From: Lasioglossum baleicum
Taxonomy: Eukaryota > Arthropoda > Insecta > Hymenoptera > Halictidae
DNA: 64,000 nt
Reading direction: 5' to 3'
NCBI RefSeq assembly: GCF_051020765.1
Contig: NW_027469186.1
Coordinates: 1 to 64,000 of the forward strand
How positions within the stretch are numbered: position 1 is the stretch's first letter; each line of letters starts with the position of its first letter. This document shows positions 1 through 12,000 of this stretch, piece by piece. A program made the position numbers and the translations under genes. The notes beneath the pieces were generated by a model that did not search any database, was not told the DNA's origin, and saw only the letters and a program-made list of their open reading frames with translations.

Positions 1-120
1 GCAGTCTAGTCGAGCACAAACACGTGCGAGGTTTTGTGGGATGCGCATGCGCAGGTTTTGTGGGATGCGCATGCGCAGATTTTTTGGGATGCGCATGCGC
101 AGGTTTTTTGGGATGCGCAT

Positions 121-162
121 GGCTAGTCGAGCAAAAACACGTGCGGGAGGATGCATCCCGCA
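121..162 (+). repeat. Reference A unit, 42 bp
   Basis: Clean example of the 42-bp unit. In order it holds GGCTAGTCGAG (with the palindrome CTAG), a C/T variable base, an A-tract of five, the E-box palindrome CACGTG, a short GCGAG-like spacer, the 10-bp palindrome GGATGCATCC, and CCGCA. It contains four CpGs. At 10.5 bp per turn the unit equals four helical turns, so A-tracts of neighbouring A units lie on the same face of the helix. Confidence 0.95.
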
Positions 163-272
163 GGCTAGTCGAGCTAAAACACGTGCGAGAGGATGCATCC
201 CGCAGGCTAGTCGAGTAAAAACACGTGCGAAAGGATGCATCCCGCAGGCTAGTCGAGCACAAACACGTGCGA

Positions 273-296
273 GGTTTTGTGGGATGCGCATGCGCA
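273..296 (+). repeat. Reference B unit, 24 bp, with 12-bp palindrome
   Basis: Clean example of the 24-bp unit: GGTTTTGTGGGA followed by TGCGCATGCGCA, a perfect 12-bp palindrome. The palindrome matches the known consensus site of NRF1 / Erect wing. ATGCGCATGCGCA is a 13-nt run of alternating purine and pyrimidine. In each B run the last copy is truncated to 19 bp (see 345-363), losing the second half of the palindrome. Confidence 0.95.
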
Positions 297-779
297 GGTT
301 TTGTGGGATGCGCATGCGCAGATTTTTTGGGATGCGCATGCGCAGGTTTTTTGGGATGCGCATGGCTAGTCGAGCAAAAACACGTGCGAGAGGATGCATC
401 CCGCAGGCTAGTCGAGTAAAAACACGTGCGAGACGATGCATCCCGCAGGCTAGTCGAGTAAAAACACGTGCGAGAGGATGCATCCCGCAGGCTGGTCGAG
501 CAAAAACACGTGCGAGAGGATGCATCCCGCAGGCTAGTCGAGTAAAAACACGTGCGAAAGGATGCATCCCGCAGTCTAGTCGAGCACAAACACGTGCGAG
601 GTTTTGTGGGATGCGCATGCGCAGGTTTTGTGGGATGCGCATGCGCAGATTTTTTGGGATGCGCATGCGCAGGTTTTTTGGGATGCGCATGGCTAGTCGA
701 GCAAAAACACGTGCGAGACGATGCATCCCGCAGGCTAGTCGAGTAAAAACACGTGCGAGAGGATGCATCCCGCAGGCTA

Positions 780-3700
780 GTCGAGTAAAAACACGTGCGA
801 GGTTTTGTGGGATGCGCATGCGCAGGTTTTTTGGGATGCGCATGCGCAGGTTTTTTGGGATGCGCATGGCTAGTCGAGCAAAAACACGTGCGAGAGGATG
901 CATCCCGCAGGCTAGTCGAGCAAAAACACGTGCGAGAGGATGCATCCCGCAGGCTAGTCGAGTAAAAACACGTGCGAAAGGATGCATCCCGCAGTCTAGT
1001 CGAGCACAAACACGTGCGAGGTTTTGTGGGATGCGCATGCGCAGGTTTTTTGGGATGCGCATGGCTAGTCGAGCAAAAACACGTGCGGGAGGATGCATCC
1101 CGCAGGCTAGTCGAGCTAAAACACGTGCGAGAGGATGCATCCCGCAGGCTAGTCGAGTAAAAACACGTGCGAAAGGATGCATCCCGCAGGCTAGTCGAGC
1201 ACAAACACGTGCGAGGTTTTGTGGGATGCGCATGCGCAGGTTTTGTGGGATGCGCATGCGCAGATTTTTTGGGATGCGCATGCGCAGGTTTTTTGGGATG
1301 CGCATGGCTAGTCGAGCAAAAACACGTGCGAGAGGATGCATCCCGCAGGCTAGTCGAGTAAAAACACGTGCGAGACGATGCATCCCGCAGGCTAGTCGAG
1401 TAAAAACACGTGCGAGAGGATGCATCCCGCAGGCTAGTCGAGCAAAAACACGTGCGAGAGGATGCATCCCGCAGGCTAGTCGAGTAAAAACACGTGCGAG
1501 AGGATGCATCCCGCAGGCTAGTCGAGTAAAAACACGTGCGAGGTTTTGTGGGATGCGCATGCGCAGGTTTTGTGGGATGCGTATGCGCAGGTTTTTTGGG
1601 ATGCGCATGTGCAGGTTTTTTGAGATGCGCATGGCTAGTCGAGCAAAAACACGTGCGAGAGGATGCATCCATCAGGGTAGTCGAGTAAAAACACGTGCGA
1701 GAGGATGCATCCCGCAGGCTAGTCGAGCAAAACACGTGCGAGAGGATGCATCCCGCAGGCTAGTCGAGTAAAAACACGTGCGAGAGGATGCATCCCGCAG
1801 GCTAGTCGAGCACAAACACGTGCGAGAGGATGCATCCCGCAGGCTAGTCGAGCAAAAACACGTGCGAGAGGATGCATCCCGCAGGCTAGTCGAGTAAAAA
1901 CACGTGCGAAAGGATGCATCCCGCAGTCTAGTCGAGCACAAACACGTGCGAGGTTTTGTGGGATGCGCATGCGCAGGTTTTGTGGGATGCGCATGCGCAG
2001 ATTTTTTGGGATGCGCATGCGCAGGTTTTTTGGGATGCGCATGGCTAGTCGAGCAAAAACACGTGCGAGAGGATGCATCCCGCAGGCTAGTCGAGCAAAA
2101 ACACGTGCGAGAGGATGCATCCCGCAGGCTAGTCGAGTAAAAACACGTGCGAAAGGATGCATCCCGCAGGCTAGTCGAGCACAAACACGTGCGAGGTTTT
2201 GTGGGATGCGCATGCGCAGGTTTTGTGGGATGCGCATGCGCAGATTTTTTGGGATGCGCATGCGCAGGTTTTTTGGGATGCGCATGGCTAGTCGAGCAAA
2301 AACACGTGCGAGAGGATGCATCCCGCAGGCTAGTCGAGTAAAAACACGTGCGAGACGATGCATCCCGCAGGCTAGTCGAGTAAAAACACGTGCGAGAGGA
2401 TGCATCCCGCAGGCTAGTCGAGTAAAAACACGTGCGAGGTTTTGTGGGATGCGCATGCGCAGGTTTTTGGATGCGCATGCGCAGGTTTTTTGGGATGCGC
2501 ATGGCTAGTCGAGCAAAAACACGTGCGAGAGGATGCATCCCGCAGGCTAGTCGAGTAAAAACACGTGCGAGAGGATGCATCCCGCAGGCTAGTCGAGCAA
2601 AAACACGTGCGAGAGGATGCAAACCGCAGGCTAGTCGAGCAAAAACACGTGCGAGAGGATGCATCCCGCAGGCTAGTCGAGCAAAAACACGTGCGAGAGG
2701 ATGCATCCCGCAGGCTAGTCGAGTAAAAACACGTGCGAGAGGATGCATCCCGCAGGGTAGTCGAGTAAAAACACGTGCGAGAGGATGCATCCCGCAGGCT
2801 AGTCGAGTAAAAACACGTGCGAGAGGATGCATCCCGCAGGCTAGTCGAGTAAAAACACGTGCGAGAGGATGCATCCCGCAGGCTAGTCGAGCACAAACAC
2901 GTGCGAGAGGATGCATCCCGCAGGCTAGTCGAGCAAAAACACGTGCGAGAGGATGCATCCCGCAGGCTAGTCGAGTAAAAACACGTGCGAAAGGATGCAT
3001 CCCGCAGTCTAGTCGAGCACAAACACGTGCGAGGTTTTGTGGGACGCGCATGCGCAGGTTTTGTGGGATGCGCATGCGCAGATTTTTTGGGATGCGCATG
3101 CGCAGGTTTTTTGGGATGCGCATGGCTAGTCGAGCAAAAACACGTGCGAGAGGATGCATCCCGCAGGCTAGTCGAGTAAAAACACGTGCGAGACGATGCA
3201 TCCCGCAGGCTAGTCGAGTAAAAACACGTGCGAGAGGATGCATCCCGCAGGCTAGTCGAGCAAAAACACGTGCGAGGTTTTGTGGGATGCGCATGTGCAG
3301 GTTTTTTGGGATGCGCATGGCTAGTCGAGCAAAAACACGTGCGAGAGGATGCATCCCGCAGGCTAGTCGAGTAAAGACACGTGCGAGAGGATGCATCCCG
3401 CAGGCTAGTCGAGTAAAAACACGTGCGAGGTTTTGTGGGATGCGCATGTGCAGGTTTTTTGGGATGCGCATGGCTAGTCGAGCAAAAACACGTGCGAGAG
3501 GATGCATCCATCAGGGTAGTCGAGTAAAAACACGTGCGAGAGGATGCATCTCGCAGGCTAGTCGAGTAAAAACACGTGCGAGAGGATGCATCCCGCAGGC
3601 TAGTCGAGCAAAAACACGTGCGAGAGGATGCAAACCGCAGGCTAGTCGAGCAAAAACACGTGCGAGAGGATGCATCCCGCAGGCTAGTCGAGCACAAACA

Positions 3701-6700
3701 CGTGCGAGGTTTTGTGGGATGCGCATGCGCAGGTTTTGTGGGATGCGCATGCGCAGATTTTTTGGGATGCGCATGCGCAGGTTTTTTGGGATGCGCATGG
3801 CTAGTCGAGCAAAAACACGTGCGAGAGGATGCATCCCGCAGGCTAGTCGAGTAAAAACACGTGCGAGACGATGCATCCCGCAGGCTAGTCGAGTAAAAAC
3901 ACGTGCGAGAGGATGCATCCCGCAGGCTAGTCGAGCAAAAACACGTGCGAGAGGATGCATCCCGCAGGCTAGTCGAGTAAAAACACGTGCGAGAGGATGC
4001 ATCCCGCAGGCTAGTCGAGTAAAAACACGTGCGAGGTTTTGTGGGATGCGCATGCGCAGGTTTTGTGGGATGCGCATGCGCAGGTTTTTTGGGATGCGCA
4101 TGTGCAGGTTTTTTGAGATGCGCATGGCTAGTCGAGCAAAAACACGTGCGAGAGGATGCATCCATCAGGGTAGTCGAGTAAAAACACGTGCGAGAGGATG
4201 CATCCCGCAGGCTAGTCGAGTAAAAACACGTGCGAGACGATGCATCCCGCAGGCTAGTCGAGTAAAAACACGTGCGAAAGGATGCATCCCGCAGGCTAGT
4301 CGAGCACAAACACGTGCGAGGTTCTGTGGGATGCGCATGCGCAGGTTTTGTGGGATGCGTATGCGCAGATTTTTTGGGATGCGCATGCGCAGGTTTTTTG
4401 GGATGCGCATGGCTAGTCGAGCAAAAACACGTGCGAGAGGATGCATCCCGCAGGCTAGTCGAGCACAAACACGTGCGAGAGGATGCATCCCGGAGGCTAG
4501 TCGAGCAAAAACACGTGCGAGAGGATGCATCCCGCAGGCTAGTCGAGTAAAAACACGTGCGAAAGGATGCATCCCGCAGTCTAGTCGAGCACAAACACGT
4601 GCGAGGTTTTGTGGGATGCGCATGCGCAGGTTTTGTGGGATGCGCATGCGCAGATTTTTTGGGATGCGCATGCGCAGGTTTTTTGGGATGCGCATGGCTA
4701 GTCGAGCAAAAACACGTGCTAGAGGATGCATCCCGCAGGCTAGTCGAGCAAAAACACGTGCGAGAGGATGCATCCCGCAGGCTAGTCGAGTAAAAACACG
4801 TGCGAAAGGATGCATCCCGCAGGCTAGTCGAGCACAAACACGTGCGAGGTTTTGTGGGATGCGCATGCGCAGGTTTTGTGGGATGCGCATGCGCAGATTT
4901 TTTGGGATGCGCATGCGCAGGTTTTTTGGGATGCGCATGGCTAGTCGAGCAAAAACACGTGCGAGAGGATGCATCCCGCAGGCTAGTCGAGTAAAAACAC
5001 GTGCGGGACGATGCATCCCGCAGGCTAGTCGAGTAAAAACACGTGCGAGAGGATGCATCCCGCAGGCTAGTCGAGTAAAAACACGTGCGAGGTTTTGTGG
5101 GATGCGCATGCGCAGGTTTTTTGGGATGCGCATGCGCAGGTTTTTTGGGATGCGCATGGCTAGTCGAGCAAAAACACGTGCGAGAGGATGCATCCCGCAG
5201 GCTAGTCGAGCAAAAACACGTGCGAGAGGATGCATCCCGCAGGCTAGTCGAGTAAAAACACGTGCGAAAGGATGCATCCCGCAGTCTAGTCGAGCACAAA
5301 CACGTGCGAGGTTTTGTGGGATGCGCATGCGCAGGTTTTGTGGGATGCGCATGCGCAGATTTTTTGGGAACCGCATGCGCAGGTTTTTTGGGATGCGCAT
5401 GGCTAGTCGAGCAAAAACACGTGCGGGAGGATGCATCCCGCAGGCTAGTCGAGCTAAAGCACGTGCGAGAGGATGCATCCCGCAGGCTAGTCGAGTAAAA
5501 ACACGTGCGAAAGGATGCATCCCGCAGGCTAGTCGAGCACAAACACGTGCGAGGTTTTGTGGGATGCGCATGCGCAGGTTTTGTGGGATGCGCATGCGCA
5601 GATTTTTTGGGATGCGCATGCGCAGGTTTTTTGGGATGCGCATGGCTAGTCGAGCAAAAACACGTGCGAGAGGATGCATCCCGCAGGCTAGTCGAGTAAA
5701 AACACGTGCGAGACGATGCATCCCGCAGGCTAGTCGAGTAAAAACACGTGCGAGAGGATGCATCCCGCAGGCTAGTCGAGCAAAAACACGTGCGAGAGGA
5801 TGCATCCCGCAGGCTAGTCGAGTAAAAACACGTGCGAGAGGATGCATCCCGCAGGCTAGTCGAGTAAAAACACGTGCGAGGTTTTGTGGGATGCGCATGC
5901 GCAGGTTTTGTGGGATGCGTATGCGCAGGTTTTTTGGGATGCGCATGTGCAGGTTTTTTGAGATGCGCATGGCTAGTCGAGCAAAAACACGTGCGAGAGG
6001 ATGCATCCATCAGGGTAGTCGAGTAAAAACACGTGCGAGAGGATGCATCCCGCAGGCTAGTCGAGCAAAAACACGTGCGAGAGGATGCATCCCGCAGGCT
6101 AGTCGAGTAAAAACACGTGCGAGAGGATGCATCCCGCAGGCTAGTCGAGCACAAACACGTGCGAGAGGATGCATCCCGCAGGCTAGTCGAGCAAAAACAC
6201 GTGCGAGAGGATGCATCCCGCAGGCTAGTCGAGTAAAAACACGTGCGAAAGGATGCATCCCGCAGTCTAGTCGAGCACAAACACGTGCGAGGTTTTGTGG
6301 GATGCGCATGCGCAGGTTTTGTGGGATGCGCATGCGCAGATTTTTTGGGATGCGCATGCGCAGGTTTTTTGGGATGCGCATGGCTAGTCGAGCAAAAACA
6401 CGTGCGAGAGGATGCATCCCGCAGGCTAGTCGAGCAAAAACACGTGCGAGAGGATGCATCCCGTAGGCTAGTCGAGTAAAAACACGTGCGAAAGGATGCA
6501 TCCCGCAGGCTAGTCGAGCACAAACACGTGCGAGGTTTTGTGGGATGCGCATGCGCAGGTTTTGTGGGATGCGCATGCGCAGATTTTTTGGGATGCGCAT
6601 GCGCAGGTTTTTTGGGATGCGCATGGCTAGTCGAGCAAAAACACGTGCGAGAGGATGCATCCCGCAGGCTAGTCGAGTAAAAACACGTGCGAGACGATGC

Positions 6701-6709
6701 ATCCCGCAG
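780..6709. repeat. Higher-order duplication, about 1.6 kb, offset 4,338 bp
   Basis: The segment around 780-2,370 is repeated at about 5,070-6,709. Anchors are the altered A unit with CATCAGGG at 1,672 and 6,010, and the module starts 1,167/5,505, 1,904/6,243 and 2,147/6,486. The offset is 4,338, becoming 4,339 after a one-base deletion near 1,730. Upstream of about 1,160 it is 4,290 because the left copy lacks two B units (48 bp). Confidence 0.75.
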
Positions 6710-7355
6710 GCTAGTCGAGTAAAAACACGTGCGAGGTTTTGTGGGATGCGCATGCGCAGGTTTTTTGGGATGCGCATGCGCAGGTTTTTTGGGATGCGCA
6801 TGGCTAGTCGAGCAAAAACACGTGCGAGATGATGCATCCCGCAGGCTAGTCGAGCAAAAACACGTGCGAGAGGATGCATCCCGCAGGCTAGTCGAGTAAA
6901 AACACGTGCGAAAGGATGCATCCCGCAGTCTAGTCGAGCACAAACACGTGCGAGGTTTTGTGGGATGCGCATGCGCAGGTTTTGTGGGATGCGCATGCGC
7001 AGATTTTTTGGGATGCGCATGCGCAGGTTTTTTGGGATGCGCATGGCTAGTCGAGCAAAAACACGTGCGGGAGGATGCATCCCGCAGGCTAGTCGAGCTA
7101 AAACACGTGCGAGAGGATGCATCCCGCAGGCTAGTCGAGTAAAAACACGTGCGAGGTTTTGTGGGATGCGCATGCGCAGGTTTTGTGGGATGCGCATGCG
7201 CAGGTTTTGTGGGATGCGCATGCGCAGGTTTTTTGGGATGCGCATGTGCAGGTTTTTTGGGATGCGCATGGCTAGTCGAGCAAAAACACGTGCGAGAGGA
7301 TGCATCCCGCAGGCTAGCCGAGTAAAAACACGTGCGAGAGGATGCATCCAGCAGG

Positions 7356-9090
7356 CTAGTCGAGTAAAAACACGTGCGAGGTTTTGTGGGATGCGCATAC
7401 GCAGGTTTTGTGGGATGCGCATGCGCAGGTTTTTTGGGATGCGCATGCGCAGGTTTTTTGGGATGCGCACTGGCTAGTCGAGCAAAAACACGTGCGAGAG
7501 GATGCATCCCGCAGGCTAGTCGAGCACAAACACGTGCGAGAGGATGCATCCCGCAGGCTAGTCGAGCAAAAACACGTGCGAGAGGATGCATCCCGCAGGC
7601 TAGTCGAGCACAAACACGTGCGAGGTTTTGTGGGATGCGCATGCGCAGGTTTTGTGGGATGCGCATGCGCAGATTTTTTGGGATGCGCATGCGCAGGTTT
7701 TTTGGGATGCGCATGGCTAGTCGAGCAAAAACACGTGCGAGAGGATGCATCCCGCAGGCTAGCCGAGTAAAAACACGTGCGAGAGGATGCATCCAGCAGG
7801 CTAGTCGAGTAAAAACACGTGCGAGGTTTTGTGGGATGCGCATACGCAGGTTTTGTGGGATGCGCATGCGCAGGTTTTTTGGGATGCGCATGCGCAGGTT
7901 TTTTGGGATGCGCACTGGCTAGTCGAGCAAAAACACGTGCGAGAGGATGCATCCCGCAGGCTAGTCGAGCACAAACACGTGCGAGAGGATGCATCCCGCA
8001 GGCTAGTCGAGTAAAAACGTGTGCGAGGTTTTGTGGGATGCGCATGCGCAGGTTTTTTGGGATGCGCATGCGCAGGTTTTTTGGGATGCGCATGGCTAGT
8101 CGAGCAAAAACACGTGCGAGAGGATGCATCCCGCAGGCTAGTCCAGCACAAACACGTGCGAGAGGATGCATCCCGCAGGCTAGTCGAGCAAAAACACGTG
8201 CGAGAGGATGCATCCCGCAGGCTAGTCGAGTAAAAACACGTGCGAAAGGATGCATCCCGCAGTCTAGTCGAGCACAAACACGTGCGAGGTTTTGTGGGAT
8301 GCGCATGCGCAGGTTTTGTGGGATGCGCATGCGCAGATTTTTTGGGATGCGCATGCGCAGGTTTTTTGGGATGCGCATGGCTAGTCGAGCAAAAACACGT
8401 GCGAGAGGATGCATCCCGCAGGCTAGTCGAGCAAAAACACGTGCGAGAGGATGCATCCCGCAGGCTAGTCGAGTAAAAACACGTGCGAGGTTTTGTGGGA
8501 TGCGCATGCGCAGGTTTTGTGGGATGCGCATGCGCAGGTTTTGTGGGATGCGCATGCGCAGGTTTTTTGGGATGCGCATGTGCAGGTTTTTTGGGATGCG
8601 CATGGCTAGTCGAGCAAAAACACGTGCGAGAGGATGCATCCCGCAGGCTAGCCGAGTAAAAACACGTGCGAGAGGATGCATCCAGCAGGCTAGTCGAGTA
8701 AAAACACGTGCGAGGTTTTGTGGGATGCGCATACGCAGGTTTTGTGGGATGCGCATGCGCAGGTTTTTTGGGATGCGCATGCGCAGGTTTTTTGGGATGC
8801 GCACTGGCTAGTCGAGCAAAAACACGTGCGAGAGGATGCATCCCGCAGGCTAGTCGAGCACAAACACGTGCGAGAGGATGCATCCCGCAGGCTAGTCGAG
8901 CAAAAACACGTGCGAGAGGATGCATCCCGCAGGCTAGTCGAGCACAAACACGTGCGAGGTTTTGTGGGATGCGCATGCGCAGGTTTTGTGGGATGCGCAT
9001 GCGCAGATTTTTTGGGATGCGCATGCGCAGGTTTTTTGGGATGCGCATGGCTAGTCGAGCAAAAACACGTGCGAGAGGATGCATCCCGCA
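7356..9090. repeat. Local duplications marked by an extra C (GCACTGGCTAG)
   Basis: Three blocks share a TCCAGCAGG variant (near 7,347, 7,792 and 8,681), followed by an ATACGCA B variant and the same one-base insertion GCACTGG at the B-to-A junction (near 7,467, 7,912 and 8,801). About 7,374-7,755 matches 8,708-9,089 (offset 1,334). The shared insertion shows common descent, not independent mutation. Confidence 0.75.
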
Positions 9091-12000
9091 GGCTAGTCGA
9101 GTAAAAACACGTGCGAGACGATGCATCCCGCAGGCTAGTCGAGTAAAAACACGTGCGAGAGGATGCATCCCGCAGGCTAGTCGAGTAAAAACACGTGCGA
9201 GACGATGCATCCCGCAGGCTAGTCGAGTAAAAACACGTGCGAGAGGATGCATCCCGCAGGCTAGTCGAGTAAAAACACGTGCGAGAGGATGCATCCCGCA
9301 GGCTAGTCGAGTAAAAACACGTGCGAGGTTTTGTGGGATGCGAATGCGCAGGTTTTTTGGGATGCGCATGCGCAGGTTTTTTGGGATGCGCATGGCTAGT
9401 CGAGCAAAAAACACGTGCGAGAGGATGCATCCCGCAGGCTAGCCGAGCAAAAACACGTGCGAGAGGATGCATCCCGCAGGCTAGTCGAGTAAAAACACGT
9501 GCGAGGTTTTGTGGGATGCGCATGCGCAGGTTTTGTGGGATGCGCATGCGCAGGTTTTTTCAGATGCGCATGCACAGGTTTTTTGGGATGCGCATGCGCA
9601 GGTTTTTTGGGATGCGCATGGCTAGTCGAGCAAAAACACGTGCGAGAGGATGCATCCCGCAGGGTAGTCGAGTAAAAACACGTGCGAGAGGATGCATCCC
9701 GCAGGCTAGTCGAGTAAAAACACGTGCGAGAGGATGCATCCCGCAGGCTAGTCGAGCAAAAACACGTGCGAGAGGATGCATCCCGCAGGCTAGTCGAGCA
9801 CAAACACGTGCGAGAGGATGCATCCCGCAGGCTAGTCGAGTAAAAACACGTGCGAAAGAATGCATCCCGCAGTCTAGTCGAGCACAAACACGTGCGAGGT
9901 TTTGTGGGATGCGCATGCGCAGGTTTTGTGGGATGCGCATGCGCAGATTTTTTGGGATGCGCATGCGCAGGTTTTTTGGGATGCGCATGGCTAGTCGAGC
10001 AAGAACACGTGCGATAGGATGCATCCCGCAGGCTAGTCGAGCAAAAACACGTGCGAGAGGATGCATCCCGCAGGCTAGTCGAGTAAAAACACGTGCGAAA
10101 GGATGCATCCCGCAGGCTAGTCGAGCACAAACACGTGCGAGGTTTTGTGGGATGCGCATGCGCAGGTTTTGTGGGATGCGCATGCGCAGATTTTTTGGGA
10201 TGCGCATGCGCAGGTTTTTTGGGATGCGCATGGCTAGTCGAGCAAAAACACGTGCGAGAGGATGCAGCCCGCAGGCTAGTCGCGTAAAAACACGTGCGAG
10301 ACGATGCATCCCGCAGGCTAGTCGAGTAAAAACACGTGCGAGAGGATGCATCCCGCAGGCTAGTCGAGTAAAAACACGTGCGAGAGGATGCATCCCGCAG
10401 GCTAGTCGAGTAAAAACACGTGCGAGGTTTTGTGGGATGCGCATGCGCAGGTTTTTTGGGATGCGCATGCGCAGGTTTTTTGGGATGCGCATGGCTAGAC
10501 GAGAAAAAACACGTGCGAGAGGATGCATCCCGCAGGCTAGCCGAGCAAAAACACGTGCGAGAGGATGCATCCCGCAGGCTAGTCGAGTAAAAACACGTGC
10601 GAGGTTTTGTGGGATGCGCATGCGCAGGTTTTGTGGGATGCGCATGCGCAGGTTTTTTGGGATGCGCGTGTGCAGGTTTTTTGGGATGCGCATGGCTAGT
10701 CGAGCAAAAACACGTGCGAGAGGATGCATCCCGCAGGCTAGTCGAGTAAAAACACGTGCGAGAGGATGCATCCCGCAGGCTAGTCGAGTAAAAACACGTG
10801 CGAGGTTTTGTGGGATGCGCATACGCAGTTTTTGTGGGATGCGCATGCGCAGGTTTTTTGGGATGCGCATGCACAGGTTTTTTGGGATGCGCATGCGCAG
10901 GTTTTTTGGGATGCGCATGGCTAGTCGAGCAAAAACACGTGCGAGAGGATGCATCCCGCAGGGAAGTCGAGTAAAAACACGTGCGAGAGGATGCATCCCG
11001 CAGGCTAGTCGAGTAAAAACACGTGCGAGAGGATGCATCCCGCAGGCTAGTCGAGTAAAAACACGTGCGAGGTTTTGTGGGATGCGCATGCGCAGGTTTT
11101 GTGGGATGCGCATGCGCAGGTTTTTTGGGATGCGCATGTGCAGGTTTTTTGGGATGCGCATGGCTAGTCGAGCAAAAACACGTGCGAGAGGATGCATCCC
11201 GCAGGCTAGTCGAGTAAAAACACGTGCGAGAGGATGCATCCCGCAGGCTAATCGAGTAAAAACACGTGCGAGGTTTTGTGGGATGCGCATGCGCAGGTTA
11301 TGTGGGATGCGCATGCGCAGGTTTTTTGGATGCGCATGCGCAGGTTTTTTTGGATGCGCATGCGCAGGTTTTTTGGGATGCGCATGGCTAGTCGAGCAAA
11401 AACACGTGCGAGAGGATGCATCCATCAGGGTAGTCGAGTAAAAACACGTGCGAGAGGATGCATCCCGCAGGCTAGTCGAGTAAAAACACGTGCGAGAGGA
11501 TGCATCCCGCAGGGTAGTCGAGCAAAAACACGTGCGAGAGGATGCATCCCGCAGGCTAGTCGAGCAAAAACACGTGCGAGAGGATGCATCCCGCAGGCTA
11601 GTCGAGTAAAAACACGTGCGAGAGGATGCATCCCGCAGGCTAGTCGAGCACAAACACGTGCGAGAGGATGCATCCCGCAGGCTAGTCGAGCAAAAACACG
11701 TGCGAGAGGATGCATCCCGCAGGCTAGTCGAGCAAAAACACGTGCGAGAGGATGCATCCCGCAGGCTAGTCGAGCAAAAACACGTGCGAGAGGATGCATC
11801 CCGCAGGCTAGTCGAGTAAAAACACGTGCGAAAGGATGCATCCCGCAGGCTAGTCGAGCAAAAACACGTGCGAGAGGATGCATCCCGCAGGCTAGTCGAG
11901 TAAAAACACGTGCGAAAGGATGCATCCCGCAGTCTAGTCGAGCACAAACACGTGCGAGGTTTTGTGGGATGCGCATGCGCAGGTTTTTTTGGGATGCGCA

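Larger units (their letters stand above)
121..363 (+). repeat. 243-bp composite module (3 A units, A stub, 3 B units, truncated B)
   Basis: Three A units (121-246), a 26-bp A stub ending CACGTGCGA (247-272), three B units (273-344), and a 19-bp truncated B (345-363). 3x42+26+3x24+19 = 243. The same 243-bp step recurs between corresponding points, for example 4,557/4,800, 6,243/6,486, 12,190/12,433, 25,685/25,928, 26,828/27,071, 30,734/30,977, 32,525/32,768, 47,352/47,595, 48,837/49,080, 51,318/51,561, 53,934/54,177, 55,419/55,662 and 60,370/60,613. It is the commonest higher-order building block in the array. Confidence 0.85.

Noticed and set aside
273..363. G-quadruplex potential in GGTTTTTTGGG runs
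   Set aside because: Only GG/GGG pairs with long, uneven loops (6 and 11 or more bases); too weak to claim.
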